Assembly (NCBI RefSeq): GCF_040676675.1
Contig: NZ_JBFAPK010000016.1
Span: 103,270-167,269 of the forward strand
Reading direction: 5' to 3'
From: JBFAPK01 sp040676675
Lineage (GTDB): Bacteria; Actinomycetota; Actinomycetes; Mycobacteriales; Micromonosporaceae
DNA length: 64,000 nt
In this document: one piece after another, positions 54,720-62,890 of the stretch
Layout of the letters: every line of letters starts with the position of its first letter
Position numbering within the stretch: position 1 is the stretch's first letter
The notes under the pieces: model-generated
Seen by the model: only the letters and a program-made list of their open reading frames with translations
Told to the model about the DNA's origin: nothing
Database searches by the model: none
Translations under genes and position numbers: made by a program

Positions 54720-55997
54720 ATGACCGGACCGGATCCCGGCGGCGTGATGCCGCAGACCCAGGCCCCCTGGCCGGCGCGGGACGGGCTGCGGATCACCGGC
54801 GTGCGCCCGGTGGTCACCGCGCCCGAGGGGGTGCCGCTGGTCGTGGTACGGGTGGAGACCAACGAGCCGGGACTGTACGGCCTCGGCTGCGCCACCTTCA
54901 CCCAGCGGTTCCACGCCGTCGTCGCCGCCGTCGAGCGGCACGTCGCGCCGATGCTGCTCGGGCGGCACCCGGCCGACATCGAGGACATCACCCGGATGGT
55001 GCACCTGTCGTCGTACTGGCGCGGCGGCCCGGTGCTCAACAGCGCCCTGTCCGGCGTGGACCAGGCGCTCTGGGACATCGCCGGCAAGCGGGCCGGCATG
55101 CCGGTCTACGAGCTGCTCGGCGGCCGGGTGCGCGCGGCGGCGGAGCTCTACCTGCACGCCGCCGGCGCCTCCATCCCGGAGACCCTGGACCGGGCCCGGG
55201 AGATCCGCGCGGCCGGGTTCCGGCACGTCCGGGTGCAGGTGGGCCAGGCCGGGCTGGGCAGCTACGGCGCGCCCGGATTCGGCGGCGGCTACCCCGGCCA
55301 TCCCAACCCGGACGGTTGGGACGTGCGCGAGTACCTGCGTACCACGCCGGAGCTGCTGGCCCGGGCGCGCGCCGAGCTGGGCGAGGAGGTGGGCCTGCTG
55401 CACGACGTGCACCACCGGCTCACCGTCAAGCAGGCCGTCGGGCTGGTCCGCGCGCTGGAGCCGTACCGGCTCTTCTTCCTGGAGGACCCGATCCCGCTGG
55501 AGCTCTACGACCGGCTCCCGGAGGTGCGGGCGGCGGCGCCGATGCCGATCGCGGTGGGAGAGCAGGTGGCCTCGGTCGCCGACGCCGCCCGGCTGGTCAC
55601 CGGCGGCGGCGTCGACCTGCTGCGGCTGCACGTCTCGGCGGTGGGCGGGCTCACCCCGGTCCGGAAGCTGGTCGCGCTCTGCGAACTCTCCGGCGTGGGT
55701 ACCGCCTGGCACGCGCCGGCCGACGTGTCGCCGGTGGGCGCCGCCGCGAACGTGGCCCTCGACGTGACGACCCCGGCCTTCGCCATCCAGGAGGGACACG
55801 TCTACCACGAGGCGACGCGGGAGGTCTTTCCCGGCACGCTGGTGCCCCGCGACGGTTACCTCTACCCGCACGACGTGCCCGGCTGGGGGATCGAGCTGGA
55901 CGAGGTCGCCGCGGCCAGGTTCCCACCGACCACGCACCTGTTCGAGCGGTGGGCGGCGACGGTACGCCGACCCGATGGCGGGATCGAGGCGCCGTGA
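54720..55997 (+). CDS. D-mannonate dehydratase-like (RspA) enolase-superfamily enzyme
   Basis: This 425-residue enolase-superfamily protein has an N-terminal capping domain with YWRGGPVLNSALSGVDQALWDI, then YLHAAG and a long Gly/Tyr/Pro loop near residues 180-200. Metal-ligand motifs are LLHDVHHRL, FFLEDPIPL and AVGEQVASV, and AWHAPADVSPVGAAANVA contains the conserved His. The H-x-P-x-D-x-S-P-V-G pattern is typical of the mannonate/gluconate dehydratase (ManD/RspA) subgroup. It probably dehydrates a hexonate to a 2-keto-3-deoxy acid, which could feed the same lower pathway as the island at 1-6 kb. True substrate uncertain. Confidence 0.85.
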   Translation: MTGPDPGGVMPQTQAPWPARDGLRITGVRPVVTAPEGVPLVVVRVETNEPGLYGLGCATFTQRFHAVVAAVERHVAPMLLGRHPADIEDITRMVHLSSYWRGGPVLNSALSGVDQALWDIAGKRAGMPVYELLGGRVRAAAELYLHAAGASIPETLDRAREIRAAGFRHVRVQVGQAGLGSYGAPGFGGGYPGHPNPDGWDVREYLRTTPELLARARAELGEEVGLLHDVHHRLTVKQAVGLVRALEPYRLFFLEDPIPLELYDRLPEVRAAAPMPIAVGEQVASVADAARLVTGGGVDLLRLHVSAVGGLTPVRKLVALCELSGVGTAWHAPADVSPVGAAANVALDVTTPAFAIQEGHVYHEATREVFPGTLVPRDGYLYPHDVPGWGIELDEVAAARFPPTTHLFERWAATVRRPDGGIEAP

Positions 55998-56227
55998 GGG
56001 ATCGCGCGGCGGGATCGTGCCGTCGCGCGACCGGGCGGACGAGGATCGGTGGTGTCGGTTGGTGCGGTGCCGGGTCGCCCGGCTTCCGGGTGCGACGCGC
56101 GCCCATTCGAAAACGCGCGGAACGCCGCGAGCGGGTAATGCGCTAATGGTCGGCCAGCCGGAACCGAACTGGCGCCGGCCGACCGCGATTGCTCGCTGGT
56201 CGACGACCGGCGCCCCCCGGGCGAAAC

Positions 56228-56259
56228 GGCGAGTTGCCACCGCCGGTGCGGTGGTCGCC
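56228..56259 (+). terminator. Stem-loop terminator candidate
   Basis: CCACCGC (56237-56243) and GCGGTGG (56248-56254) pair with a 4-nt loop. Outer GGCGA/TCGCC (56228-56232, 56255-56259) extend the stem across a one-sided bulge. Confidence 0.5.
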
Positions 56260-56348
56260 CGCCCTGGCGCCGGGCCGGCGGCGGCAATTGCCCGCCGACG
56301 GGTCGCCAGCCCCAGTTGATCTCGTTGTGTTCGCTTCGCCGTGCTGGT

Positions 56349-56358
56349 AAAACGTTTT
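56349..56358. promoter_or_regulatory. Isolated LacI-like palindrome AAAACGTTTT
   Basis: This perfect 10-bp palindrome with a central CG step resembles LacI-family half-site pairs. It lies just beyond the lsr2 stop codon, away from any promoter I can identify. It may be an orphan site or chance. Confidence 0.3.
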
Positions 56359-56381
56359 GCGATGCCGCCTGCCGGCGCCGG

Positions 56382-56729
56382 TCAGTGCGCGTTGTACGCC
56401 TCTACCACGGCGGCCGGTATGCGACCCCGCTCCGAAACCTCGTAACCGTTCTTGGCGGCCCATTCGCGGATCGCCCGGTTCTGGTCGCGGTCGCTGCGGG
56501 TCGTCCCGCCGCCACCGGCCCGACGGCCCGCCCGGCGGCTCTCGGTGACATTGCGGCCGATCCGGCTGCCCGCGGCGATGTAGACGTCGAGGGCCTTGCG
56601 GAGCTTACCGGCGTTTTTCTCGGAAAGGTCAATCGTGTAGTTGACCCCGTCGATCCCGAACTCGACGGTGCGGTCCGCCTCGGTGCCGTCGATGTCGTCC
56701 GTCAAGAGGGTGATTACTTTTCTGGCCAT
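56382..56729 (-). CDS. lsr2: Lsr2 nucleoid-associated protein
   Basis: This 115-residue protein has the Lsr2 start MARKVITLLTDDIDGTEA, a dimerisation domain (about 1-60, FGIDGVNYTIDLSEKNAGKL) and a basic Gly-rich linker. The C-terminal DNA-binding domain IREWAAKNGYEVSERGRIP carries the RGR AT-hook-like core. Lsr2 binds AT-rich, often acquired, DNA and silences it, the actinobacterial counterpart of H-NS. AAGGAG precedes the ATG. It is monocistronic. Confidence 0.95.
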   Translation of the reverse strand: MARKVITLLTDDIDGTEADRTVEFGIDGVNYTIDLSEKNAGKLRKALDVYIAAGSRIGRNVTESRRAGRRAGGGGTTRSDRDQNRAIREWAAKNGYEVSERGRIPAAVVEAYNAH

Positions 56730-56916
56730 GGATCGTCACTCCTTGTGCACAAAAGATACCCCGTTGAGTTTGACGCATGGGAAGGCAATTTTGCAACATA
56801 TCCGCCATTGCTCGGGAAGCGTGTCACGCCGCAGTTCCGCTTCCGCCGGTACGCCCGCACCCCGCAGGGCCGGCGTACCGGCGGCGGCATAGCCCTTGGC
56901 CCTATGAAACGGGCGC

Positions 56917-58341
56917 CTAACTGTCCCGGAGCGGCAGCAGCACCTGGAAGCGGGTATCGCCCGGTCGGGACTCCACCCGGATATCGCCCCGGTGCTTGTT
57001 GACCACGATGCGGTAGGAGATGTCCAGGCCGAGGCCGGTGCCCTCGCCGACCGGCTTCGTGGTGAAAAAGGGCTCGAAGATCCGTGGGCGGATCTCGGGT
57101 GCGATTCCGGGCCCCGTGTCGGCCACCTCCACCACGACGCGTTCGCCGTCGCCGCTGGTACGCAGGGTCAGCGTGCCGGTCCCCGCCATCGCCCCCAGCG
57201 CGTTGTCGATGAGGTTGGTCCAGACCTGGTTCAGCTCGGCGGCGTACGCGGGGATCGCCGGCAGCGTCCGGTCGTACTCCTTCACCACCCGTACGCCGGG
57301 TGGGATCTTGCCCTGGAGCATCGTCAGCGTGGCGTCGAGCAGTTCGTGCACGTCCACGATCCGGTGCGGGCTGCGGTCGAGCTGGGAGTACTGCTTGGCC
57401 GCGTGGACCAGCCCGGAGATCCGGGTCACCGTGTCGTCGATCTCCCGCATCAGCTGCTCGGTGTCGACCGTGTAGGTCAGCCACCGCAGCGCCGTCTCCA
57501 GGTCGCGGTCGGCCACCGTGCCGGCCAGCTCCTCCAGCCAGGCCACGTCGAGGCCCCCGGCGACCAGCGCCGGGGCCAGTTCCCAGCCGCCGCGCACCCC
57601 GTGCTCGTCCAGCCAGTCGCTGACCAGGTCCTCCGCGTCGGCGGCGGCGAGCGCGGAGAGGACCGGCGCGGCGGCGGCCCGGCGTACCGCGTCGTCCTGA
57701 AACTTCACCAGGTCGTGCAGCTGCGCGCCGTCGAGCCGACCGTCGGCGATCATCGCGAGCTTGTGGCGCATCCCGGCGACCCGGTCGCGCAGCGCGGCGG
57801 TGGCGCGTACCGCGGCGGCCGCCGGGTTGTTCAGCTCGTGGGTCAGCCCCGCCGACAGGGCCCCCAGCGCGACCAGCCGCTCCCGCTCGCCGACGATGGT
57901 CTGGATGTTGCGCATGCCGAAGAAGAGCCCCTCCAGCAGGTGCATCGCCATCGGGAACCAGCCCCGCATCGCCTGCGCGAAGGTCTCCGCGGGCAGCACG
58001 AACAGCTCCACGTCGGAGATGGCGCGCAGCGAGTTCACGTAGACCTGGTCCACCTGCTCGCCGAGGTACGCCTGGGTCGCGCCGGCGTAGACCCCGCGCT
58101 GCTCGGTACGGATCACGTCGAGGTCGTCGCCGTGCACCCGCCGGCTCATCGCGACCGTGCCGCTGAGCAGCACGTAGAAGCAGGTCGCCGGCTCGCCCTC
58201 GGTGTAGATCGGGGTGCCCGCCGGTTGCCGCTCCACCCGCCCCCGCTCGGCCAGGAAGTCGAGCTTGTCGGCGTCGAGCGATTCGAAGAGGAAGAGGGTA
58301 CGCAGCTCGTCGACGCCGAGCCGCTCGACCGGGGTACTCAC
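56917..58341 (-). CDS. Histidine kinase with cyclic-nucleotide-binding-type sensor domain
   Basis: This 474-residue soluble protein has an N-terminal CNMP/CRP-like cupin (about 10-135), with LFLFESLDADKLDFLAERG and ETEGEP-like YTEGEPATCFYVLLSGTVAM. The kinase core has the H box ALGALSAGLTHELNNPAAAA, N box QVWTNLIDNALGAM, and G boxes DTGPGIAPEIR and GEGTGLGLDI. No TM is seen. GTG overlaps the stop of the upstream flavoprotein gene (GTGA), so the two are translationally coupled. The cupin lacks a complete phosphate-binding cassette by eye, so ligand binding is unproven. Confidence 0.9.
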   Translation of the reverse strand: MSTPVERLGVDELRTLFLFESLDADKLDFLAERGRVERQPAGTPIYTEGEPATCFYVLLSGTVAMSRRVHGDDLDVIRTEQRGVYAGATQAYLGEQVDQVYVNSLRAISDVELFVLPAETFAQAMRGWFPMAMHLLEGLFFGMRNIQTIVGERERLVALGALSAGLTHELNNPAAAAVRATAALRDRVAGMRHKLAMIADGRLDGAQLHDLVKFQDDAVRRAAAAPVLSALAAADAEDLVSDWLDEHGVRGGWELAPALVAGGLDVAWLEELAGTVADRDLETALRWLTYTVDTEQLMREIDDTVTRISGLVHAAKQYSQLDRSPHRIVDVHELLDATLTMLQGKIPPGVRVVKEYDRTLPAIPAYAAELNQVWTNLIDNALGAMAGTGTLTLRTSGDGERVVVEVADTGPGIAPEIRPRIFEPFFTTKPVGEGTGLGLDISYRIVVNKHRGDIRVESRPGDTRFQVLLPLRDS

Positions 58342-59996
58342 TGCGCCGCCAGGTAACGGTGCACCAGCGAGACGGCCATCGCGCCCTCGCCGACGGCGGA
58401 GGCGACGCGCTTGACCGACTCGGCCCGGACGTCCCCGGCCGCGAAGACGCCGGGCAGGCTGGCCTCCAGGTGGTACGGGTCGCGCGGCAGCGACCAGCCC
58501 GGTGGCCGGCCACCGCCGGAGAGCAGGTCCGGCCCGGTCAGGACGAAGCCGAACCCGTCGCGGGCGACCACGCCGTCCAGCCACTCGGTGCGCGGCTCGG
58601 CGCCGATGAAGATGAACAGCCAGGAGGTGTCGACCGTGCGGGTCTCGCCCGAGCGGGCGTCGCGCAGGGTCAACCGCTCCAGGTGCTCGGTGCCCTCGCC
58701 GGCGGCGACCTCGGTGTGCGGGTGCACCTCGATGTTCGGCAGCTGCCCGATCTGGTCGATCAGGTACTGCGACATCGAGCGTCGCAGGTCGCCCGCGCGG
58801 ATCAGCAGGTGCACCCGCTTGGCGTACCGGGAGAAGTGGATCGCCGCCTGGCCCGCCGAGTTCGCCCCGCCGACGATGTAGACCTCCTCGCCGGAGCAGC
58901 TCGGCGCCTCGGTCGCGGCCGAGCCGTAGAAGACCCCGGCGCCGGTCAGCTCGGCCAGGCCGGGCGCGTCGAGCATCCGGTACGAGACGCCGGTGGCGAG
59001 CACGACGGTGTGCGTCGCGATCGAGGTGCCGTCGCCGAAGCGCAGCAGCCGGGCCGAGCCGGCGGCCTCCAGCGCGACCACCTCGCGGGTGCTGAGCAGC
59101 TCCGCCCCGAACTTCAGCGCCTGGCGCCGGGCCCGGTCGGTCAGCTGCGCCCCGGAGACCCCGTCCGGGAAGCCGAGGTAGTTCTCGATCCGGCTGCTCT
59201 GCCCGGCCTGTCCGCCGGTGGCGCGCCGCTCGACCAGGACGGTACGCAGCCCCTCGGACGCGCCGTACACGGCCGCGCCCAGCCCGGCCGGGCCGCCGCC
59301 GACCACCACGAGGTCGTAGAAGTCCGAGGCCGGGGTGGTGCTGAGCCCGACGTGCGCGGCGAGGTCGGCCTCGGTCGGCCGGACCAGCGACGTACCGTCG
59401 GGCGTGACCACCAGCGGCACGTCGGCGCTGGTCAGCTCCGCGGCGGCGAGCAGTTGGGCCCCCTCGGGCTCGTCGGCGAGCAGCCAGCGGAACGGCACCA
59501 GGTTGCGGGCCAGGAAGTCGCGTACCGCGAACGACGGCGCCGACCAGCGGTGGCCGACCACGCGGGTCTCGGTGCTGGCCGGGTCGGGGGCGGCCAGCCA
59601 CGACTCGAGCAGCGAGTCGACCACCGGATAGAGCTTCTCCTCCGGCGGATGCCACGGCTTCAGCAGGTAGTGGTCGAGGTCGACGACGTTGATCGCGTCG
59701 ATCGCCGCGTCCGTGTCGGCGTACGCGGTCAGCAGCACACGCCGGGCGAGGGGGAAGAGGTCCATCGCGGCCTCCAGGAACTGGATGCCGTTCATCTCCG
59801 GCATCCGGTAGTCGGCGAGCATCACCGCCACCTGCTCGCCGCGGAGCTTGATCTCGCGCAGCGTGGCGAGCGCGTCCTCGCCCGAGCTGGCCCGTACCAC
59901 GCGGTAGCGGTCGCCGTAGCGCCGCCGCACGTCGCGCGCCACCGCGCGGGAGACGGCCGGGTCGTCGTCGACGGTCAGGATTGCGGGGTTCGCCAT
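58338..59996 (-). CDS. Response regulator fused to thioredoxin-reductase-like flavoprotein
   Basis: This 552-residue fusion starts with a receiver domain (about 1-135) with TVDDDPAV, phosphoacceptor Asp in VMLADYRMPEMNG, LLTAYAD and LLKPW. A thioredoxin-like linker domain (about 150-235) follows, then a two-dinucleotide flavoprotein. The FAD motif is VVVGGGPAGLGAAVYGASEG, GGQAGQSSRIENYLGFP is TrxR-like, the NAD(P) motif is VYIVGGANSAGQAA, and GVFAAGDVR binds FAD. The TrxR redox CxxC is missing: that segment reads FYGSAATEA. Phosphorylation by the coupled kinase might gate redox activity. ATG at 59996 (MANPAI) is preferred; 60008 is an alternative. Confidence 0.9.
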   Translation of the reverse strand: MANPAILTVDDDPAVSRAVARDVRRRYGDRYRVVRASSGEDALATLREIKLRGEQVAVMLADYRMPEMNGIQFLEAAMDLFPLARRVLLTAYADTDAAIDAINVVDLDHYLLKPWHPPEEKLYPVVDSLLESWLAAPDPASTETRVVGHRWSAPSFAVRDFLARNLVPFRWLLADEPEGAQLLAAAELTSADVPLVVTPDGTSLVRPTEADLAAHVGLSTTPASDFYDLVVVGGGPAGLGAAVYGASEGLRTVLVERRATGGQAGQSSRIENYLGFPDGVSGAQLTDRARRQALKFGAELLSTREVVALEAAGSARLLRFGDGTSIATHTVVLATGVSYRMLDAPGLAELTGAGVFYGSAATEAPSCSGEEVYIVGGANSAGQAAIHFSRYAKRVHLLIRAGDLRRSMSQYLIDQIGQLPNIEVHPHTEVAAGEGTEHLERLTLRDARSGETRTVDTSWLFIFIGAEPRTEWLDGVVARDGFGFVLTGPDLLSGGGRPPGWSLPRDPYHLEASLPGVFAAGDVRAESVKRVASAVGEGAMAVSLVHRYLAAQ

Positions 59997-60425
59997 GCGG
60001 TCAATCATGCCGCTCGGCCCGCGGCGCGGACCCGCGGGCCGGACCGGGTCGGGCGCTCGGCGTCGGCACGGCGGCGGCCGTTGGCGTGGCGTGCGCCGCC
60101 GGGGCCGGCACAGCGGTTCGCGGCTGGCGCGGCGGCCGTGGCGGGCGGGCCCGCTGCTCCGGTTGGGGAGCCGGCGGCTGAAGTGAATGCCCGGGTCCGG
60201 CGGGACCGACACTCGTGTCACAGCGACCGCCGCGTTCACCGCAATTCCCAGGCGGCCCTTTCCGCCCACCGTTCCGCCGATTCGCCCCCGTCCCGGTAAT
60301 GCCGAAGTACCGCACCGTCTGCGGTCACCATTCGCGAATGCGCTCCCTAGTTCCGGGAATGCGCTCTGCGACCGCTGGAGGCATTACAAGATGTGGCGAA
60401 GAGGAGACGGAATGGGGTGGGGGTC
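59997..60425. other. Divergent intergenic region
   Basis: These 429 bp lie between the flavoprotein and L,D-transpeptidase genes. Frames in 60001-60180 give Pro/Ala/Arg low-complexity products on both strands and are not called. The right half is less GC-rich and probably holds the transpeptidase promoter. No dyad stands out. Confidence 0.4.
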
Positions 60426-61688
60426 ATGGAATTGAAGCGTCGAGCCGCGGGGTGGGCGACGCTCGTCGCCACCGCGCCGCTCGTCCTGGTCGGGGGCTGT
60501 ACCAGCGACGGGCTGCGGAAGGTCGGCAAGCCGGCGCCGCCGTCGCTGGTCATCACGCCGAACGCCAACGCCAAGGACGTGCCGACGAGCGCCGAGATCG
60601 GGACGAAGGTGACCGGCGGGAAGATCACGTCGGTGTCGGTCGCCGACGACAAGGGCGGGACGGTTCAGGGGGCGCTGCGGCCCGACGGTTCGTCGTGGCT
60701 GCCGGACCGGGCGTTGAAGAACAAACAGACCTACACCGCCAAGGTGACGGCCACCAGCGACAAGGGCAAGAGTACGACGCAAACCACGACCTTCACCACG
60801 ATGGCAAAGCCGGAGAAGCGGATAACCAGCAATCTGTACTTCGAGAACGGTCGGACGTACGGGGTGGCGATGCCGGTGACGCTCGCCTTCGAGCCGGGCA
60901 TTCCGAAGGAGGCACGGGCGGACGTCCAGAAGCGGCTGTTCGTGCACACCGATCCGCCGCAGCCGGGGGCCTGGCACTGGATCGCGGACGGCACCCAGGT
61001 CTACTACCGCGCGCCGGACTTCTGGCGCCCCAACACCAAGATCAGCGTACGGGCCGCGCTGGAGGGGCTGCCGGTCGGCAAGGGCTTCTACGGCGACGTG
61101 GACCGGACCGCCAGCGCCAAGGTCGGCAACAAGGTGACCCTGGAGATCGATAACGCGACCAAGCAGATGTCGGTCTTCCGCGACGACAAGCTCGACCGCA
61201 AGATCCCGGTGAGCCTCGGCAAGCCGAGCACGCCCACCTCCAGCGGCAAGATGGTGATCATGGAGAAGTTCGCCTCGACCATCTTCGACACCCGGGGCGA
61301 CCCCAACGGCGGGTACGTGGTGCAGGTCGCCAACGCCCAGCGGCTGACCTGGGGCGGCGAGTTCATCCACGCGGCACCGTGGTCCGTCGGCGACCAGGGC
61401 TACAGCAACGTCTCGCACGGCTGCACCAACGTCTCCGACGAGGCGGCGTCCTGGCTGATGGACATCACCCATGTCGGTGACCTGGTGACCGTGAAGGGCA
61501 CCGAGGTCAAGCTCGATCCGGGCAACGGCTGGACGGCCTGGGACATGAGCTGGGACGAGTTCGTGAAGGGCAGCGCCCTGCCGGTCCCGGCCGATCTCAA
61601 GCCCGCCCCGAGCGCCGTACCGGGCTCGAGCAACCCGCCGGCCTCCGGCGGCGCGCCGGTGACGGCCCCGTCCAACCGGGGCGGCTGA
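60426..61688 (+). CDS. L,D-transpeptidase lipoprotein (YkuD domain)
   Basis: This 420-residue exported lipoprotein has a lipobox ending LVGGC near residue 25. Ig-like domains (about 45-260) are marked by ITPNANAKDVPTSAEI and TYTAKVTATSDKGKS. The YkuD catalytic domain has FIHAAPWSVGDQGYSNVSHGCTNVS, with catalytic His and Cys in the SHGC motif. A Pro/Ser-rich tail follows. It makes 3-3 cross-links in peptidoglycan or attaches proteins to it, as in mycobacterial LdtMt2-type enzymes. ATG at 60426 was taken because GGTGGGGG precedes it; GTG at 60393 would add 11 residues. Confidence 0.92.
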   Translation: MELKRRAAGWATLVATAPLVLVGGCTSDGLRKVGKPAPPSLVITPNANAKDVPTSAEIGTKVTGGKITSVSVADDKGGTVQGALRPDGSSWLPDRALKNKQTYTAKVTATSDKGKSTTQTTTFTTMAKPEKRITSNLYFENGRTYGVAMPVTLAFEPGIPKEARADVQKRLFVHTDPPQPGAWHWIADGTQVYYRAPDFWRPNTKISVRAALEGLPVGKGFYGDVDRTASAKVGNKVTLEIDNATKQMSVFRDDKLDRKIPVSLGKPSTPTSSGKMVIMEKFASTIFDTRGDPNGGYVVQVANAQRLTWGGEFIHAAPWSVGDQGYSNVSHGCTNVSDEAASWLMDITHVGDLVTVKGTEVKLDPGNGWTAWDMSWDEFVKGSALPVPADLKPAPSAVPGSSNPPASGGAPVTAPSNRGG

Positions 61689-61707
61689 CCGCCCACCCGA
61701 CGCGGGT

Positions 61708-61753
61708 GATCCAGGGCATGCCGTGGCGGTTCGCCGACGACATGCCCTGGATC
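61708..61753. terminator. Bidirectional hairpin between convergent genes
   Basis: GATCCAGGGCATG (61708-61720) and CATGCCCTGGATC (61741-61753) are perfect complements. The 20-nt loop contains CGG-TTCG-CCG, a stable tetraloop form. Confidence 0.65.
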
Positions 61754-61800
61754 TTCGCGGGCCCACGGCCGGGCGATCCCGCCGCCGGCCGCGCGGGTGC

Positions 61801-62832
61801 CTACGCCCTCGGCCGGGGCAGGCCGCGGCGTACCAGCTCGGTCGGCAGCACTATCGTGCGGGGCAGCGACCGGTCGCCCCCGATCCGGGCGAAGAGCAGC
61901 TCCGCGGCGATCCGCCCCAGGGCCCGGGTGTCCGAGGCGACCACGGTCAGCGGCCGGGGCATCAGGTGCGCCGACTCGAAGTCGTCGAAGCCCACCAGCG
62001 CGGCGTCGCTGCCGCGCCGCTGCAACTCCTCCACCGCGCCGAGCGTGATCCGGTTGTTCAGGCCGAAGAAGGCGGTCGGCGGGTCCGGCTGGTCGAGCAT
62101 CTCCGCCACCGCCCGGGCCGCCGCCGCCGGGTCGCGGATGCCGTCCCGGACCAGCCCCTCGTCGTACGCCACGCCGGCCTCGGCGAGCGCGTCCTGGGCG
62201 CCGTCGAGCCGTTCGCGCATCGTGTAGACGCCGATCGAGTCGAGCAGGATGCCGATCCGCCGGTGCCCCTCGTCGAGCAGCCGCCGTACGCCCGCCCGGG
62301 CGCCGCCCCGGTTGTCCAGCAGCACGGTGTCGACCAGCAGCCCGCCGGCCGGCCGGTCCACGAAGACCGCCGGTACGCCGAGCTCGACCTCGGGGCGCAG
62401 GAACGAGTGGTCGTGCCCCGCCGGTACCACCAGCAGCCCGTCGACCCGCCGCGAGCAGAGTTCCCGCAGCAGCTGCCGCTCCCGGTCGGGGCTCTCCTCC
62501 GAGCTCGCGATGATCAGCATGGTGTCGTTGGCACGGGCGATCTCGGCGGCGACCCCGGCGATGGCGGCGTAGAACGGGTTCGCGATCTCCTCGATCAGCA
62601 GGCCGATCGTGGCGGTGGCCCGGCCCGAGCGCAGCGAACTGGCCAGGTGGTTGCGGCGGAAGCCCAGCTCCGCGACGGCGGCGAGCACCCGGTCCACCAG
62701 CTCCTGCTGGACGTGCGGCGCGTTGTTCACGACCCGGGAGACGGTTTTCAGGCTGACCCCCGCGCGCCGCGCCACATCCACCATCGTGGGTCGTTTCGTT
62801 CTGTTGACGTCGCTCGTCACGCGCAAAACCAT
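61801..62832 (-). CDS. LacI-family transcriptional regulator (ROK kinase locus)
   Basis: This 343-residue LacI protein has HTH PTMVDVARRAGVSLKTVSRVVN and hinge RRNHLASSLRSGR. The effector core has TIGLLIEEIANPFYAAIAGV, VPAVFVDRPAGG, GVRRLLDEGHRRIGILLD and ALVGFDDFESAHLM. ATG at 62832 has GGTAGG about nine bases upstream; GTG at 62820 is an alternative start. It is divergent from the ROK kinase with a palindrome between them, suggesting local autoregulation and control of the kinase. Confidence 0.88.
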   Translation of the reverse strand: MVLRVTSDVNRTKRPTMVDVARRAGVSLKTVSRVVNNAPHVQQELVDRVLAAVAELGFRRNHLASSLRSGRATATIGLLIEEIANPFYAAIAGVAAEIARANDTMLIIASSEESPDRERQLLRELCSRRVDGLLVVPAGHDHSFLRPEVELGVPAVFVDRPAGGLLVDTVLLDNRGGARAGVRRLLDEGHRRIGILLDSIGVYTMRERLDGAQDALAEAGVAYDEGLVRDGIRDPAAAARAVAEMLDQPDPPTAFFGLNNRITLGAVEELQRRGSDAALVGFDDFESAHLMPRPLTVVASDTRALGRIAAELLFARIGGDRSLPRTIVLPTELVRRGLPRPRA

Positions 62833-62854
62833 ACCGGTTGACCTACCGCTACCC

Positions 62855-62867
62855 TTGACAACGTTGT
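62855..62867. promoter_or_regulatory. LacI-like operator overlapping TTGACA
   Basis: ACAACGTTGT (62858-62867) is a perfect 10-bp palindrome with central CG. It overlaps a consensus -35 TTGACA (62855-62860) between the lacI and ROK genes. No good -10 is visible downstream before the ROK start, so this hexamer may serve other purposes. Confidence 0.6.
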
Positions 62868-62890
62868 TTCGCCTCTTCCCGGGAGCCGCT

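Larger units (their letters stand above)
55998..56381. other. Intergenic region with a hairpin and a palindrome
   Basis: These 384 bp lie between the dehydratase-like gene and the 3' end of lsr2. They contain the stem-loop at 56228-56259 and the 10-bp palindrome AAAACGTTTT (56349-56358). No credible gene is present. Confidence 0.45.

Noticed and set aside
60001..60315. Proline-rich minus-strand frame between the flavoprotein and transpeptidase
   Set aside because: Low-complexity on both strands, no ribosome site; would sit in the divergent promoter region.
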